A DNA stretch of 64,000 nt from Cloacibacterium sp. TD35 (GTDB taxonomy: Bacteria > Bacteroidota > Bacteroidia > Flavobacteriales > Weeksellaceae). Below are positions 51,185 to 59,510 of the stretch, in pieces. A program made the translations under genes and the position numbers. The stretch is from NCBI RefSeq assembly GCF_028864635.1, contig NZ_CP104850.1, forward strand, positions 1,494,001 through 1,558,000, written 5' to 3'. The notes under the pieces are model-generated. The model searched no databases and was not told the DNA's origin. It saw only the letters and a program-made list of their open reading frames with translations. Numbering within the stretch: position 1 is the first letter of the stretch; every line of letters starts with the position of its first letter.

Positions 51185-51212
51185 TGACATTTATCAAAAT
51201 TGACAAATGTCA
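51185..51212. promoter_or_regulatory. 28-bp near-perfect dyad upstream of ppdK, likely operator
   Basis: Arms TGACATTT-A-TCAA (51185-51197) and TTGA-C-AAATGTCA (51200-51212) are reverse complements except at one pair, around the central AA (51198-51199). It also contains two copies of a 12-bp unit TGACA-nn-TGTCA (51185-51196 with one change; 51201-51212 exact). It lies 36 bases upstream of the -7 box of ppdK. Confidence 0.7.
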
Positions 51213-51247
51213 GCAAATAATAAAGGAATTTATTATACAGTAGTTTG

Positions 51248-51255
51248 TAATTTTG
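51248..51255 (+). promoter_or_regulatory. -7 box for ppdK
   Basis: TAATTTTG matches TAnnTTTG exactly; leader of about 35 bases to ATG 51296. The -33 position lacks TTG, which would fit a promoter needing an activator bound at the upstream dyad. Confidence 0.55.
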
Positions 51256-51295
51256 TTACAGAAATTATAAGAGAAAAATAACAAATTAATATATT

Positions 51296-54061
51296 ATGGC
51301 TACAACAGCAAAAAATGAAAAGTATGTGTATTCCTTCGGTGGTGGTAAAGCCGATGGAAATGAGTCAATGAAGAATCTACTTGGTGGAAAAGGGGCTAAC
51401 TTAGCAGAAATGGCTGGTCACAAAGATCTTAAATTACCTGTTCCTCCTGGTTTTACCATCACTACAGAAGTATGTACATATTTCTACGCTAATAAAAGAC
51501 AATATCCTTCTACATTAGAAAAGCAAATAAAAGATGCACTTGCTCAAGTTGAAAAATTAATGGGCAAAAAATTCGGAGATGTTAAAAATCCTCTATTAAT
51601 GTCTGTTCGTTCTGGTGCTAGAAAATCTATGCCAGGGATGATGGATACTGTTCTTAACATCGGTCTTAATGATGAAACCATCAAAGGTCTTATCGCAGAA
51701 AGCGGTGACGAAAGATTTGCTTATGATGCTTACAGAAGATTAGTAATGATGTACGCAGACGTAGTAATCGAAAAAGCAGGCGGTATGGAACCAGCGAAAG
51801 GTATTGGTATCCGTAAAATCATGGACGAAAGATTAGAAGAAGTTAAAAAAGAAAAAGGCGTAGAATTAGATACTGATCTTTCTGCTGATGATCTTAAAAA
51901 ATTAGTAAAAGAATTCAAAGCTTTAACTAAAAAACACCTAAAACAAGACTTCCCTGAAACTCCATGGGATCAATTAATGGGAGGTGTAGGTGCTGTATTC
52001 GCTTCTTGGAACGGAAAACGTGCAATTGAGTACAGAAGAATCGAAAGAATTCCAGATGAATGGGGAACTGCTGTAAACGTACAAGCTATGGTATTTGGTA
52101 ACATGGGGGATAGCTCTTGTACAGGTGTAGCTTTCACTAGAAACCCAGGAAACGGTGAAAATAAATTCTATGGAGAATATTTAGTAAACGCTCAAGGGGA
52201 AGACGTAGTAGCAGGGATCAGAACTCCAGCTCCTATCAACCAATATTCTAAAAACGACCATAGTAAAAATTTGACTACTCTAGAGAATTTCATGCCAGAG
52301 CAATACAAAGAGCTTGATGAAATTCAACAAAGATTAGAAAAACACTATAAAGACATGCAGGATATAGAATTTACCATCGAAAAAGGTAAACTATATATGC
52401 TACAATGTAGAGTGGGTAAAAGAAATGGTGTATCTGCAGTAAAAATGGCTGCTGATATGTACAAAGAAGGAATGATAGATGCAGAAACAGCAATCCTTAG
52501 AGTAAATCCTAATCAATTGGTAGAATTATTATTACCAATGTTCGACCCAGATATCGAAAAAACGCACAAAGTAATTGCTAAAGGTTTACCAGCTGGTCCT
52601 GGTGGTGCTGTAGGTAGAGTGGTATTCTCTTCAGAAGAAGCAGTAGAATGGGCTTCTAAAGGCGAAAAAGTAATTCTAGTAAGAGAAGAAACTTCTCCAG
52701 AAGACGTAGATGGTATGCATAAAGCAGAGGCTATTCTTACTACAAAAGGTGGTATGACTTCTCACGCGGCTTTAGTAGCTAGAGGTTGGGGTAAATGTTG
52801 TATCGTAGGATGTAGCGAAATATCTATCCATGATAAAGAAAAATATTTTGTAACCAAAGACGGTAAAAAAGTAAAAGAGGGAGATTGGGTATCTCTTAAC
52901 GGTAGTAAAGGAACTGTTTATGAAGGTTCTTTACCATTAATTGATGTAGATTTAAATAAAAATCAAGCCTACAAACAATTAATGATTTTGGTAGACAAAT
53001 ATAAAACAATGGGTGTAAGAACAAATGCTGATACTCCTAAAGATGCTCAACAAGCGACTTATTTTGGTGCAGAAGGTATCGGATTGTTTAGAACAGAGCA
53101 CATGTTCTACGGTGAAGGTAGTGATAAACCATTATTCTTATTAAGAAAAATGATCATGAGCGACACCGAGCAAGAAAGAAAAGTAGCGCTTAATGAATTA
53201 TTTACTTTCGTAAAAAGAGACATCAAAGCAACTTTAGAAGTAATGAAAGGAAATGCAGTAACCATCAGATTACTAGACCCACCTTTACACGAATTCGTGC
53301 CTCACGATAAAGCGAAGTTACAAGAACTTTCTAAAGAGTTAGGTGTAAGCATGAGCATCTTAAACAGAAGAATCCTTGCATTACACGAAAACAACCCAAT
53401 GCTTGGTCACAGAGGTGTACGTTTAGGAGTTTCTTATCCAGAAATTACCGAAATGCAAGTAAGAGCAATCTTCGAAGCAGCAGGTGAATTACAAAAAGAA
53501 GGCGTAAAAGCATTCCCAGAAATTATGATTCCTGTAACTTGCGGTAGACACGAACTTTCTCACCAAAAAGCAATCGTAGATAGAGTTTACGATGAAACTT
53601 TAGAGAAATTAGGAGTTAAAAAAATTCCTTACATGTACGGAACCATGATTGAGATTCCTAGAGCAGCACTTAAAGCAGATTCTATGGCGCAAGTTGCAGA
53701 TTTCTTCAGCTTTGGTACCAATGACCTTACTCAGATGTCTTTTGGTTTCTCTAGAGATGATATCGGTGGATTCTTACCTACATATCTAGATCTTAAACTA
53801 TTACCTGGAGACCCATTCGTATCTATTGACCAAACTGGTGTAGGCGAATTAATCAAAATAGGAGTAGAAAGAGGTAGAAAAACAAAACCAAACTTAAAAG
53901 TAGGTATTTGTGGTGAGCACGGTGGTGATGCAGAATCAGTAAAATTCTGTCATTCTATTGGTATGAATTATGTAAGTTGTTCTCCATTTAGAGTTCCTAT
54001 CGCTAGATTAGCTGCTGCACAAGCTGCAATCGAAGATAAAAAATATGTGAAAACTTCATAA
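51296..54061 (+). CDS. ppdK: Pyruvate, phosphate dikinase
   Basis: Interconverts PEP and pyruvate with ATP/AMP and phosphate/pyrophosphate in the cytoplasm. It has 921 residues, standard PPDK length. The N-terminal ATP-grasp half has GGKGANLAEMA and MMDTVLNIGLND. The central swivelling domain carries the phosphohistidine His490 in TTKGGMTSHAALVARGWGK. The C-terminal PEP/pyruvate barrel ends GICGEHGGD with Cys872, the general acid. TLL is PPDK-type, not PEP synthase. It lies upstream of glgBAC but is separated by a terminator. Confidence 0.96.
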   Translation: MATTAKNEKYVYSFGGGKADGNESMKNLLGGKGANLAEMAGHKDLKLPVPPGFTITTEVCTYFYANKRQYPSTLEKQIKDALAQVEKLMGKKFGDVKNPLLMSVRSGARKSMPGMMDTVLNIGLNDETIKGLIAESGDERFAYDAYRRLVMMYADVVIEKAGGMEPAKGIGIRKIMDERLEEVKKEKGVELDTDLSADDLKKLVKEFKALTKKHLKQDFPETPWDQLMGGVGAVFASWNGKRAIEYRRIERIPDEWGTAVNVQAMVFGNMGDSSCTGVAFTRNPGNGENKFYGEYLVNAQGEDVVAGIRTPAPINQYSKNDHSKNLTTLENFMPEQYKELDEIQQRLEKHYKDMQDIEFTIEKGKLYMLQCRVGKRNGVSAVKMAADMYKEGMIDAETAILRVNPNQLVELLLPMFDPDIEKTHKVIAKGLPAGPGGAVGRVVFSSEEAVEWASKGEKVILVREETSPEDVDGMHKAEAILTTKGGMTSHAALVARGWGKCCIVGCSEISIHDKEKYFVTKDGKKVKEGDWVSLNGSKGTVYEGSLPLIDVDLNKNQAYKQLMILVDKYKTMGVRTNADTPKDAQQATYFGAEGIGLFRTEHMFYGEGSDKPLFLLRKMIMSDTEQERKVALNELFTFVKRDIKATLEVMKGNAVTIRLLDPPLHEFVPHDKAKLQELSKELGVSMSILNRRILALHENNPMLGHRGVRLGVSYPEITEMQVRAIFEAAGELQKEGVKAFPEIMIPVTCGRHELSHQKAIVDRVYDETLEKLGVKKIPYMYGTMIEIPRAALKADSMAQVADFFSFGTNDLTQMSFGFSRDDIGGFLPTYLDLKLLPGDPFVSIDQTGVGELIKIGVERGRKTKPNLKVGICGEHGGDAESVKFCHSIGMNYVSCSPFRVPIARLAAAQAAIEDKKYVKTS

Positions 54062-54084
54062 CAATATTTATAATTAACAATAAT

Positions 54085-54118
54085 AAGCCGCATAGAATTT
54101 CTATGCGGCTTGTTTTTT
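54085..54118 (+). terminator. Rho-independent terminator after ppdK
   Basis: Perfect 11-bp GC-rich stem (54085-54095 with 54101-54111), loop AATTT, T-rich tail. Confidence 0.93.
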
Positions 54119-54220
54119 ACTAAATTTAAGAAACATTTAACCTCCTAAAACTTTGTACTCTCGTTTACTTGCAGTAAATTAGTGTGTTTATTTAACACTT
54201 CTAAAAACGCTAATATCACC

Positions 54221-56158
54221 ATGACATACCAAGTAGTACCTCACTCCCTTTTTTCTGAATTTGATATCCATCTTTTCCGTGAAGGAAAACACTTTAAGCT
54301 CTATGAAAAAATGGGTTCTCATAAAGTAGAGATAGACGGTAAAACGGGCGTTTATTTTGCGGTTTGGGCTCCTAATGCAAAACAAGTTTCCGTAATTGGA
54401 GATTTCAATAATTGGGATTCTAGAGTTTCTGAACTCAAAATCCGTTGGGATGGTTCTGGGATTTGGGAAGGTTTTATAGAAGGGTTAGATTTTGGCGTGA
54501 TTTACAAATATGGCATTCAGACTTATAGCGGTGCTTATTTAGAAAAAGGTGATCCCTATGCTTTAAAATGGCAACAAACCATTCAGGCCGCTTCTATTGT
54601 AGATACTACTTTCTACGAATGGAAAGACCAAGAATGGATGAAAAACCGCCATCAAAACAATTCTTTAGAATCTCCTATTTCGGTTTACGAAGTTCATTTG
54701 GCTTCTTGGATGAGAGGAACAGATGATCCTAACCGTTTTTTCACTTACAGAGAAGTTGCAGAAAGACTCGTTCCTTATGTGAAGGAAATGAATTTTACAC
54801 ATGTAGAATTTATGCCCGTGATGGAATATCCTTTCGATCCGAGTTGGGGTTACCAAATAACTGGTTTCTACGCGGCGAGTTCTCGTTTTGGAACGCCACA
54901 AGATTTAATGTATTTGATAGAAGAATTGCACAAAAATGAAATTGGTGTAATTCTCGATTGGGTTCCTTCTCATTTTCCAGGAGATGCCAATGGTTTACAT
55001 TATTTTGATGGAAGTTTTCTCTATGAGCACGAAGATCCAAGAAAAGGATTTCACCCAGATTGGAAATCTCATATTTTCAACTACGGAAGAAACGAAGTAA
55101 AATCTTTCTTGATTTCAAATGCTTGTTTTTGGTTAGATAGGTATCATGCCGATGGTTTAAGAGTAGATGCAGTGCGTTCGATGCTTGAGTTAGATTATTC
55201 CAGAGCAGATGGAGAATGGGAGCCAAATAAATATGGAGACAATAGAAATCTGGAAGCGATTGATTTCATCAAAGAGATGAATACTATTGTGTACAGAGAA
55301 TTTCCAGATATACAAACGATTGCAGAAGACAGTAGTGATTTTCCTAAGGTTACCAAACCTATTTATGATGACGGATTAGGTTTCGGAATGAAATGGATGA
55401 TGGGCTGGATGCACGATACCTTAGATTATTTCGAAGAAGACCCTATTGCTAGAAAATATCATCATCATAAACTCACTTTCAGTACCATGTATATGAATAA
55501 TGAGAACTACATGTTGCCATTATCTCATGACGAAGTAGTACACGGAAAAAGTAGTTTGATTTTTAAAATGCAAGGCGACGAATGGCAGAAACACGCCAAT
55601 TTAAGAGCATTGTATACGTATATGTACACGCATCCAGGTAATAAATTGCTTTTCATGGGTGGTGAATTTGGTCAAACTCACGAATGGGATTTTAGCCAAA
55701 GTTTAGATTGGCATCTTCTGCAATATCCAATACACAAAGGATTGCAGAATTTTGTGAAAAATTTGAATACAGTTTTCAAGTCCGAAAAAGCACTTTACGA
55801 AAATAATTTTAATCCATACGGTTTTGAATGGATTGAAGCAGATGACGAAGATAATTCTATCTATGTTTTTCTAAGAAAAGGAAAATCTGAAGATGAAGTA
55901 CTCATGTCTGTTTTGAATCTTACTCCTAGAACTTTCGATTATAAAATTGGAATAGAAGAAGGAACAAAATGGAAAGTGATTCTCAACTCAGATGCTCCAG
56001 AATTTGGAGGAAGTGGAGTAGTTCCAGAAATCAAATGGTACGAAGAAACCCCATGGAATAATAAACCCAACTCTATGATTGTTACTTTGCCTCCGCTTTC
56101 AGGAATAATTTTAAAACAAACCGAGAAAATTAAAAAGAACCAAGTAAAAAGCAAATAA
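54221..56158 (+). CDS. glgB: 1,4-alpha-glucan branching enzyme
   Basis: GH13 enzyme that makes alpha-1,6 branches in glycogen, 645 residues. Order: N-terminal CBM48 (VYFAVWAPNAKQVSVIGDFNNWD), the catalytic (beta-alpha)8 barrel, and a C-terminal beta domain. Catalytic nucleophile Asp316 is in DGLRVDAV, acid/base Glu369 in TIAEDSS. LSHDEVVHGK carries the third acidic residue (Asp). ATG 54221 (MTYQVVPHS) is preferred over GTG 54182, whose extra 13 residues show no family likeness. It lacks the long N-terminal N1 domain of E. coli GlgB. First of a glgB-glgA-glgC unit, 36 bases before glgA. Confidence 0.94.
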   Translation: MTYQVVPHSLFSEFDIHLFREGKHFKLYEKMGSHKVEIDGKTGVYFAVWAPNAKQVSVIGDFNNWDSRVSELKIRWDGSGIWEGFIEGLDFGVIYKYGIQTYSGAYLEKGDPYALKWQQTIQAASIVDTTFYEWKDQEWMKNRHQNNSLESPISVYEVHLASWMRGTDDPNRFFTYREVAERLVPYVKEMNFTHVEFMPVMEYPFDPSWGYQITGFYAASSRFGTPQDLMYLIEELHKNEIGVILDWVPSHFPGDANGLHYFDGSFLYEHEDPRKGFHPDWKSHIFNYGRNEVKSFLISNACFWLDRYHADGLRVDAVRSMLELDYSRADGEWEPNKYGDNRNLEAIDFIKEMNTIVYREFPDIQTIAEDSSDFPKVTKPIYDDGLGFGMKWMMGWMHDTLDYFEEDPIARKYHHHKLTFSTMYMNNENYMLPLSHDEVVHGKSSLIFKMQGDEWQKHANLRALYTYMYTHPGNKLLFMGGEFGQTHEWDFSQSLDWHLLQYPIHKGLQNFVKNLNTVFKSEKALYENNFNPYGFEWIEADDEDNSIYVFLRKGKSEDEVLMSVLNLTPRTFDYKIGIEEGTKWKVILNSDAPEFGGSGVVPEIKWYEETPWNNKPNSMIVTLPPLSGIILKQTEKIKKNQVKSK

Positions 56159-56194
56159 TAACATATAATTCATAACTTATAACTCAAACTCAAA

Positions 56195-57604
56195 ATGAAA
56201 GTTTTCCATTTAAGCGTAGAATGTTTTCCGGTAGCTAAAGTAGGCGGTTTAGCAGATGTAGTAGGTGCGCTTCCTAAATACCAAACCAAAATGGGAATTG
56301 ATGCCAAAGTAGTAATGCCTTGGTATAATAAACCATTTGTAAACGAGAACGAATTCGAAGTGGTTTTTGATGGTTTTATTCATCAGATTCATCACATGTA
56401 CCAAGTATTGGTCATGAAAGAAAAACATAATGTTTTAGGATACGAATTGTATTTGGTGAAAATTCCATGGTTGTTAGATAGAGATCAAGTGTATGGTTAT
56501 TTAGATGAAAGTCAGCAGTTTATTGCGTTTCAGCATGCAGTTTTGCACTGGCTTTCTGCTATGGAAATTCGTCCAGATGTCTTGCATTGTCATGATTATC
56601 ATACGGGTTTAGTTCCGTTTATGGTAGAACATTGCCAAGATTTCGACTTTTTAAAAGGCGTAAAAACCGTAGGAACCATTCATAATGGGGAATATCAAGG
56701 AACTATGGATTGGCAAATGTCTAATTATATGCCACGTTTTGACGCTTGGAAATGGGGCCTTCTCGATTGGAACGGAAGGATTAATCCTTTGGCGACCATG
56801 ATTAAGTGCAGTCATGAATTCACTGCGGTTTCTCAAGGTTATATGCATGAGTTGTTTGAAGATGCGCAAGGATTGCAAGACTTAATTAGACAAGAACACA
56901 GAAAAGCACATGGAATCATCAATGGAATAGATACAGAAGTTTGGAATCCTATGACGGATATAATGCTTAATGATCATTATTCTAGAGAGAGCTTTGAAGA
57001 AGGTAAAGAGAAAAATAAAACATGGCTTTGTGAAGAATATGGCTTGAATCCAGAACTTCCGCTTTTTGCATTTATTGGAAGGTTTGCTGGCGAAAAGGGA
57101 GCAGATATGTTACCAGATATTGTAAGAAGAAGTATCTCAGAAACCGAAGGTGCTTTAAATATTCTCATCTTAGGTTCTGGAAATTCACAAATAGAAAATA
57201 CACTGAAACAGCTTCGAGAAGAATTTCATGTAAATTTTGCGATGGATTTAGGATACAAAGAAGATTTATCACACAAAATTTATGCAGGTGCAGATTTCTT
57301 ATTGATGCCTTCTCGAGTAGAACCTTGTGGATTGAATCAGATGTATGCCATGAGATACGGAACCATCCCAATTGTGCGTTATACAGGTGGTCTAAAAGAT
57401 ACCGTAACAGACATTTCTTCAGGAGGTTATGGCTTAAACTATACCTTCCCAGGAACTGATGATGCTGTGCATGCTATAAAAAGAGCACTGTATCTATACG
57501 ATGATAAAGAAGAAATTCAAAATTTACGAAATACAATAATGAATTTGGACTTTTCATGGCAGAAATCTGCCGAAAATTATGTAAATTTATATCGTAAAAA
57601 TTAA
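56195..57604 (+). CDS. glgA: Glycogen synthase (ADP-glucose type)
   Basis: GT5 glycosyltransferase that extends alpha-1,4-glucan from ADP-glucose; 469 residues. The N-terminal ADP-glucose loop is KVGGLADVVGALP (Lys15 onward). Other motifs: HCHDYHTGLVPFMV, TIHNGEYQG, NGIDTEVWNP, FIGRFAGEKGADML and the C-terminal PSRVEPCGLNQMYAMRYGTIPIVRYTGGLKDTV with the catalytic Glu. Together with GlgC and GlgB this gives a full glycogen-synthesis set. Co-transcribed with glgB (36 bases) and glgC (66 bases). Confidence 0.95.
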   Translation: MKVFHLSVECFPVAKVGGLADVVGALPKYQTKMGIDAKVVMPWYNKPFVNENEFEVVFDGFIHQIHHMYQVLVMKEKHNVLGYELYLVKIPWLLDRDQVYGYLDESQQFIAFQHAVLHWLSAMEIRPDVLHCHDYHTGLVPFMVEHCQDFDFLKGVKTVGTIHNGEYQGTMDWQMSNYMPRFDAWKWGLLDWNGRINPLATMIKCSHEFTAVSQGYMHELFEDAQGLQDLIRQEHRKAHGIINGIDTEVWNPMTDIMLNDHYSRESFEEGKEKNKTWLCEEYGLNPELPLFAFIGRFAGEKGADMLPDIVRRSISETEGALNILILGSGNSQIENTLKQLREEFHVNFAMDLGYKEDLSHKIYAGADFLLMPSRVEPCGLNQMYAMRYGTIPIVRYTGGLKDTVTDISSGGYGLNYTFPGTDDAVHAIKRALYLYDDKEEIQNLRNTIMNLDFSWQKSAENYVNLYRKN

Positions 57605-57670
57605 ATATAATTTCATTTATGAAGTCTATTTTCACTTTTTATAAAAATTCAAAATAAAACCACAAAATAT

Positions 57671-58942
57671 ATGAAACCAAGTGTTATATCTATTGTATTA
57701 GGAGGAGGTAGAGGTAGTAGGCTATTTCCACTTACAGATAAGCGTTCTAAGCCCGCAGTTCCCATCGCAGGAAAATACAGATTAGTAGACATTCCAATTT
57801 CTAATTGCCTTAATTCTGGCTTTAATAGAATTATGGTACTTACACAGTTTAACTCGGCGTCGCTTAATTCTCATATCAAAAACACCTATCACTTTGATAT
57901 TTTTAGCAAAGGTTTTGTAGATATTTTGGCAGCAGAACAAAGCACAGATAATGAAAGTTGGTATCAGGGAACAGCAGATGCAGTAAGACAATCTATGCGT
58001 CATTTAGACAAATATGATTATGACTATATTCTTATTCTTTCTGGTGACCAATTATACCAGATGGATTTTAGAGAAATGATAGATTTCCACATTCAAAATG
58101 TTGGAGACATCACCATTGCTACCATTCCTGTAAACAGCAAAGATGCTACTGGTTTTGGTATTTTAAAAGCGAATGACGAAAACCAAATCACATCTTTCGT
58201 AGAAAAACCATCTGCAGATGTATTACCAGAATGGAATTCTGAGGTTTCTGATGATATGAAGCAACAAGGCAGAGATTACCTTGCTTCTATGGGGATTTAT
58301 GTATTCAATAAAAAAGTTTTGAGAAAAATGTTTGAGGAAGACAAAGGAGATGACTTTGGCAAAGACCTCATCCCAAATGCAATCAATAACGGGTATAATA
58401 CGCTAAGTTATCAATACGAAGGCTATTGGACAGATATAGGAACCATCGGTTCTTTCTTCGAAGCGAATATGGATTTAACCAATGAATTGCCAAAATTCAA
58501 CATGTTTAGCAATTCACCTATTTACACAAGACCTAGAATGTTGCCACCTTCTAAAATAAATGGTTCTTTCGTAAATAAAGCCATTTTTGCAGATGGATGC
58601 ATCATCATGGCAGATAAAATAGAGCATTCACTCATTGGGAACAGAACCAGAATAGAAAAAGGAAGTACTGTAATTCGTTCTTATATTATGGGAGCAGATT
58701 ATTATCAAAGTCCTGAAGACATGGCAGAAAATGATGCCAAGGGAATTCCAAACATCGGGGTAGGTAAATTCTGCTATATAGAAAATGCTATTTTAGATAA
58801 AAACTGTCATATTGGGAACAATGTAAGGATTATAGGTAGCAAACATTTGCAAGATGGAGATTTCAAAACCCATTCTATAAAAGACGGAATAATCGTGGTA
58901 AAAAAAGATGCCATCATAAAAGATGGAACAGTGATACCATAG
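57671..58942 (+). CDS. glgC: Glucose-1-phosphate adenylyltransferase
   Basis: Makes ADP-glucose from glucose-1-phosphate and ATP; 423 residues. N-terminal nucleotidyltransferase domain: VLGGGRGSRLFPLTDKRSKPAVPIAGKYRLVDIPISNCLNSG, with the signature GTADAVRQ and ILSGDQLYQMD. The C-terminal left-handed beta-helix has hexapeptide repeats (VNKAIFADGCIIMADKIEHSLIGNRTRIEKGSTVIRSYIMG). Last gene of the glycogen unit; a terminator follows 18 bases downstream. Known members are allosterically controlled; effectors cannot be read here. Confidence 0.96.
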   Translation: MKPSVISIVLGGGRGSRLFPLTDKRSKPAVPIAGKYRLVDIPISNCLNSGFNRIMVLTQFNSASLNSHIKNTYHFDIFSKGFVDILAAEQSTDNESWYQGTADAVRQSMRHLDKYDYDYILILSGDQLYQMDFREMIDFHIQNVGDITIATIPVNSKDATGFGILKANDENQITSFVEKPSADVLPEWNSEVSDDMKQQGRDYLASMGIYVFNKKVLRKMFEEDKGDDFGKDLIPNAINNGYNTLSYQYEGYWTDIGTIGSFFEANMDLTNELPKFNMFSNSPIYTRPRMLPPSKINGSFVNKAIFADGCIIMADKIEHSLIGNRTRIEKGSTVIRSYIMGADYYQSPEDMAENDAKGIPNIGVGKFCYIENAILDKNCHIGNNVRIIGSKHLQDGDFKTHSIKDGIIVVKKDAIIKDGTVIP

Positions 58943-58960
58943 AGTTTTTTTATTTTTAGA

Positions 58961-58998
58961 AAATCGGGCTTGTAATTTTTTTGCAAGCCCGATTTTTA
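58961..58998 (+). terminator. Rho-independent terminator after glgC
   Basis: Perfect 12-bp stem (58961-58972 with 58984-58995), 11-base loop, T tail. Confidence 0.92.
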
Positions 58999-59030
58999 AT
59001 TCTAAATTTGCTCAACTAAAAATTAAACAA

Positions 59031-59435
59031 ATGAAAAAAATCAAATTTTTATTCACCGTAATGGCTGTGTTTTTTATGAGTCAAGTCGTTTCTGCGCAAA
59101 CCAGTGAGTGGAAAGAAAAAACAGAGTTTCATAAAATTATGAGCCAAACGTTTCACCCTGCCGAAGAAGGAAATTTTGCACCAGTTAAAAGCAGAATAGA
59201 TGAAATGGAAACCAAAGCTATTGCTTTCAAAAACTCAGAAATTCCTGCAGATTTCGGTAATAAAGAAGCTATTAAAAAATCTTTGAAAAAATTAGTGAAA
59301 GAAACGAAAGCTTTCAATAAAAAAATTAAGTCTGGAGCATCAGATGAAGCCCTTAAAAATGATTTTATGGCACTTCATGATACGTTTCACACGATTGTAG
59401 GACTTTGCAAAGCAGAAGACGAACACGAACATTAA
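59031..59435 (+). CDS. Small exported helical protein, unknown function
   Basis: A 134-residue exported protein (signal peptide ends VVSAQ). The mature part is almost all helix and charged. Its conserved-looking face has His residues: TEFHKIMSQTFHPAEEGNFAPVKSR near the start, and MALHDTFHTIVGLCKAEDEHEH at the end. The layout (four helices, His at both ends and one Cys) recalls cytochrome-c'/b562-like four-helix bundles, but no CxxCH heme motif exists. It may bind metal. I cannot name it more exactly. It stands alone between the glgC terminator and a long hairpin. Confidence 0.7.
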   Translation: MKKIKFLFTVMAVFFMSQVVSAQTSEWKEKTEFHKIMSQTFHPAEEGNFAPVKSRIDEMETKAIAFKNSEIPADFGNKEAIKKSLKKLVKETKAFNKKIKSGASDEALKNDFMALHDTFHTIVGLCKAEDEHEH

Positions 59436-59450
59436 TCTATAAATATATGT

Positions 59451-59501
59451 AATGAGTAATGAGCAAAAGATTACATTTGCTGATTACTCATTATTATTTT
59501 A
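59451..59501 (+). terminator. Long hairpin after the small exported protein gene
   Basis: 17-base arms (59451-59467 with 59476-59492) with one mismatch and an 8-base loop, followed by a T-rich stretch. The outer 10 bp (AATGAGTAAT with ATTACTCATT) are perfect. Terminator is the most likely role. Confidence 0.7.
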
Positions 59502-59510
59502 AACTATAAT

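Noticed and set aside
54665-55040. Antisense open frames in glgB
   Set aside because: Overlapping shadow frames inside the conserved catalytic barrel.
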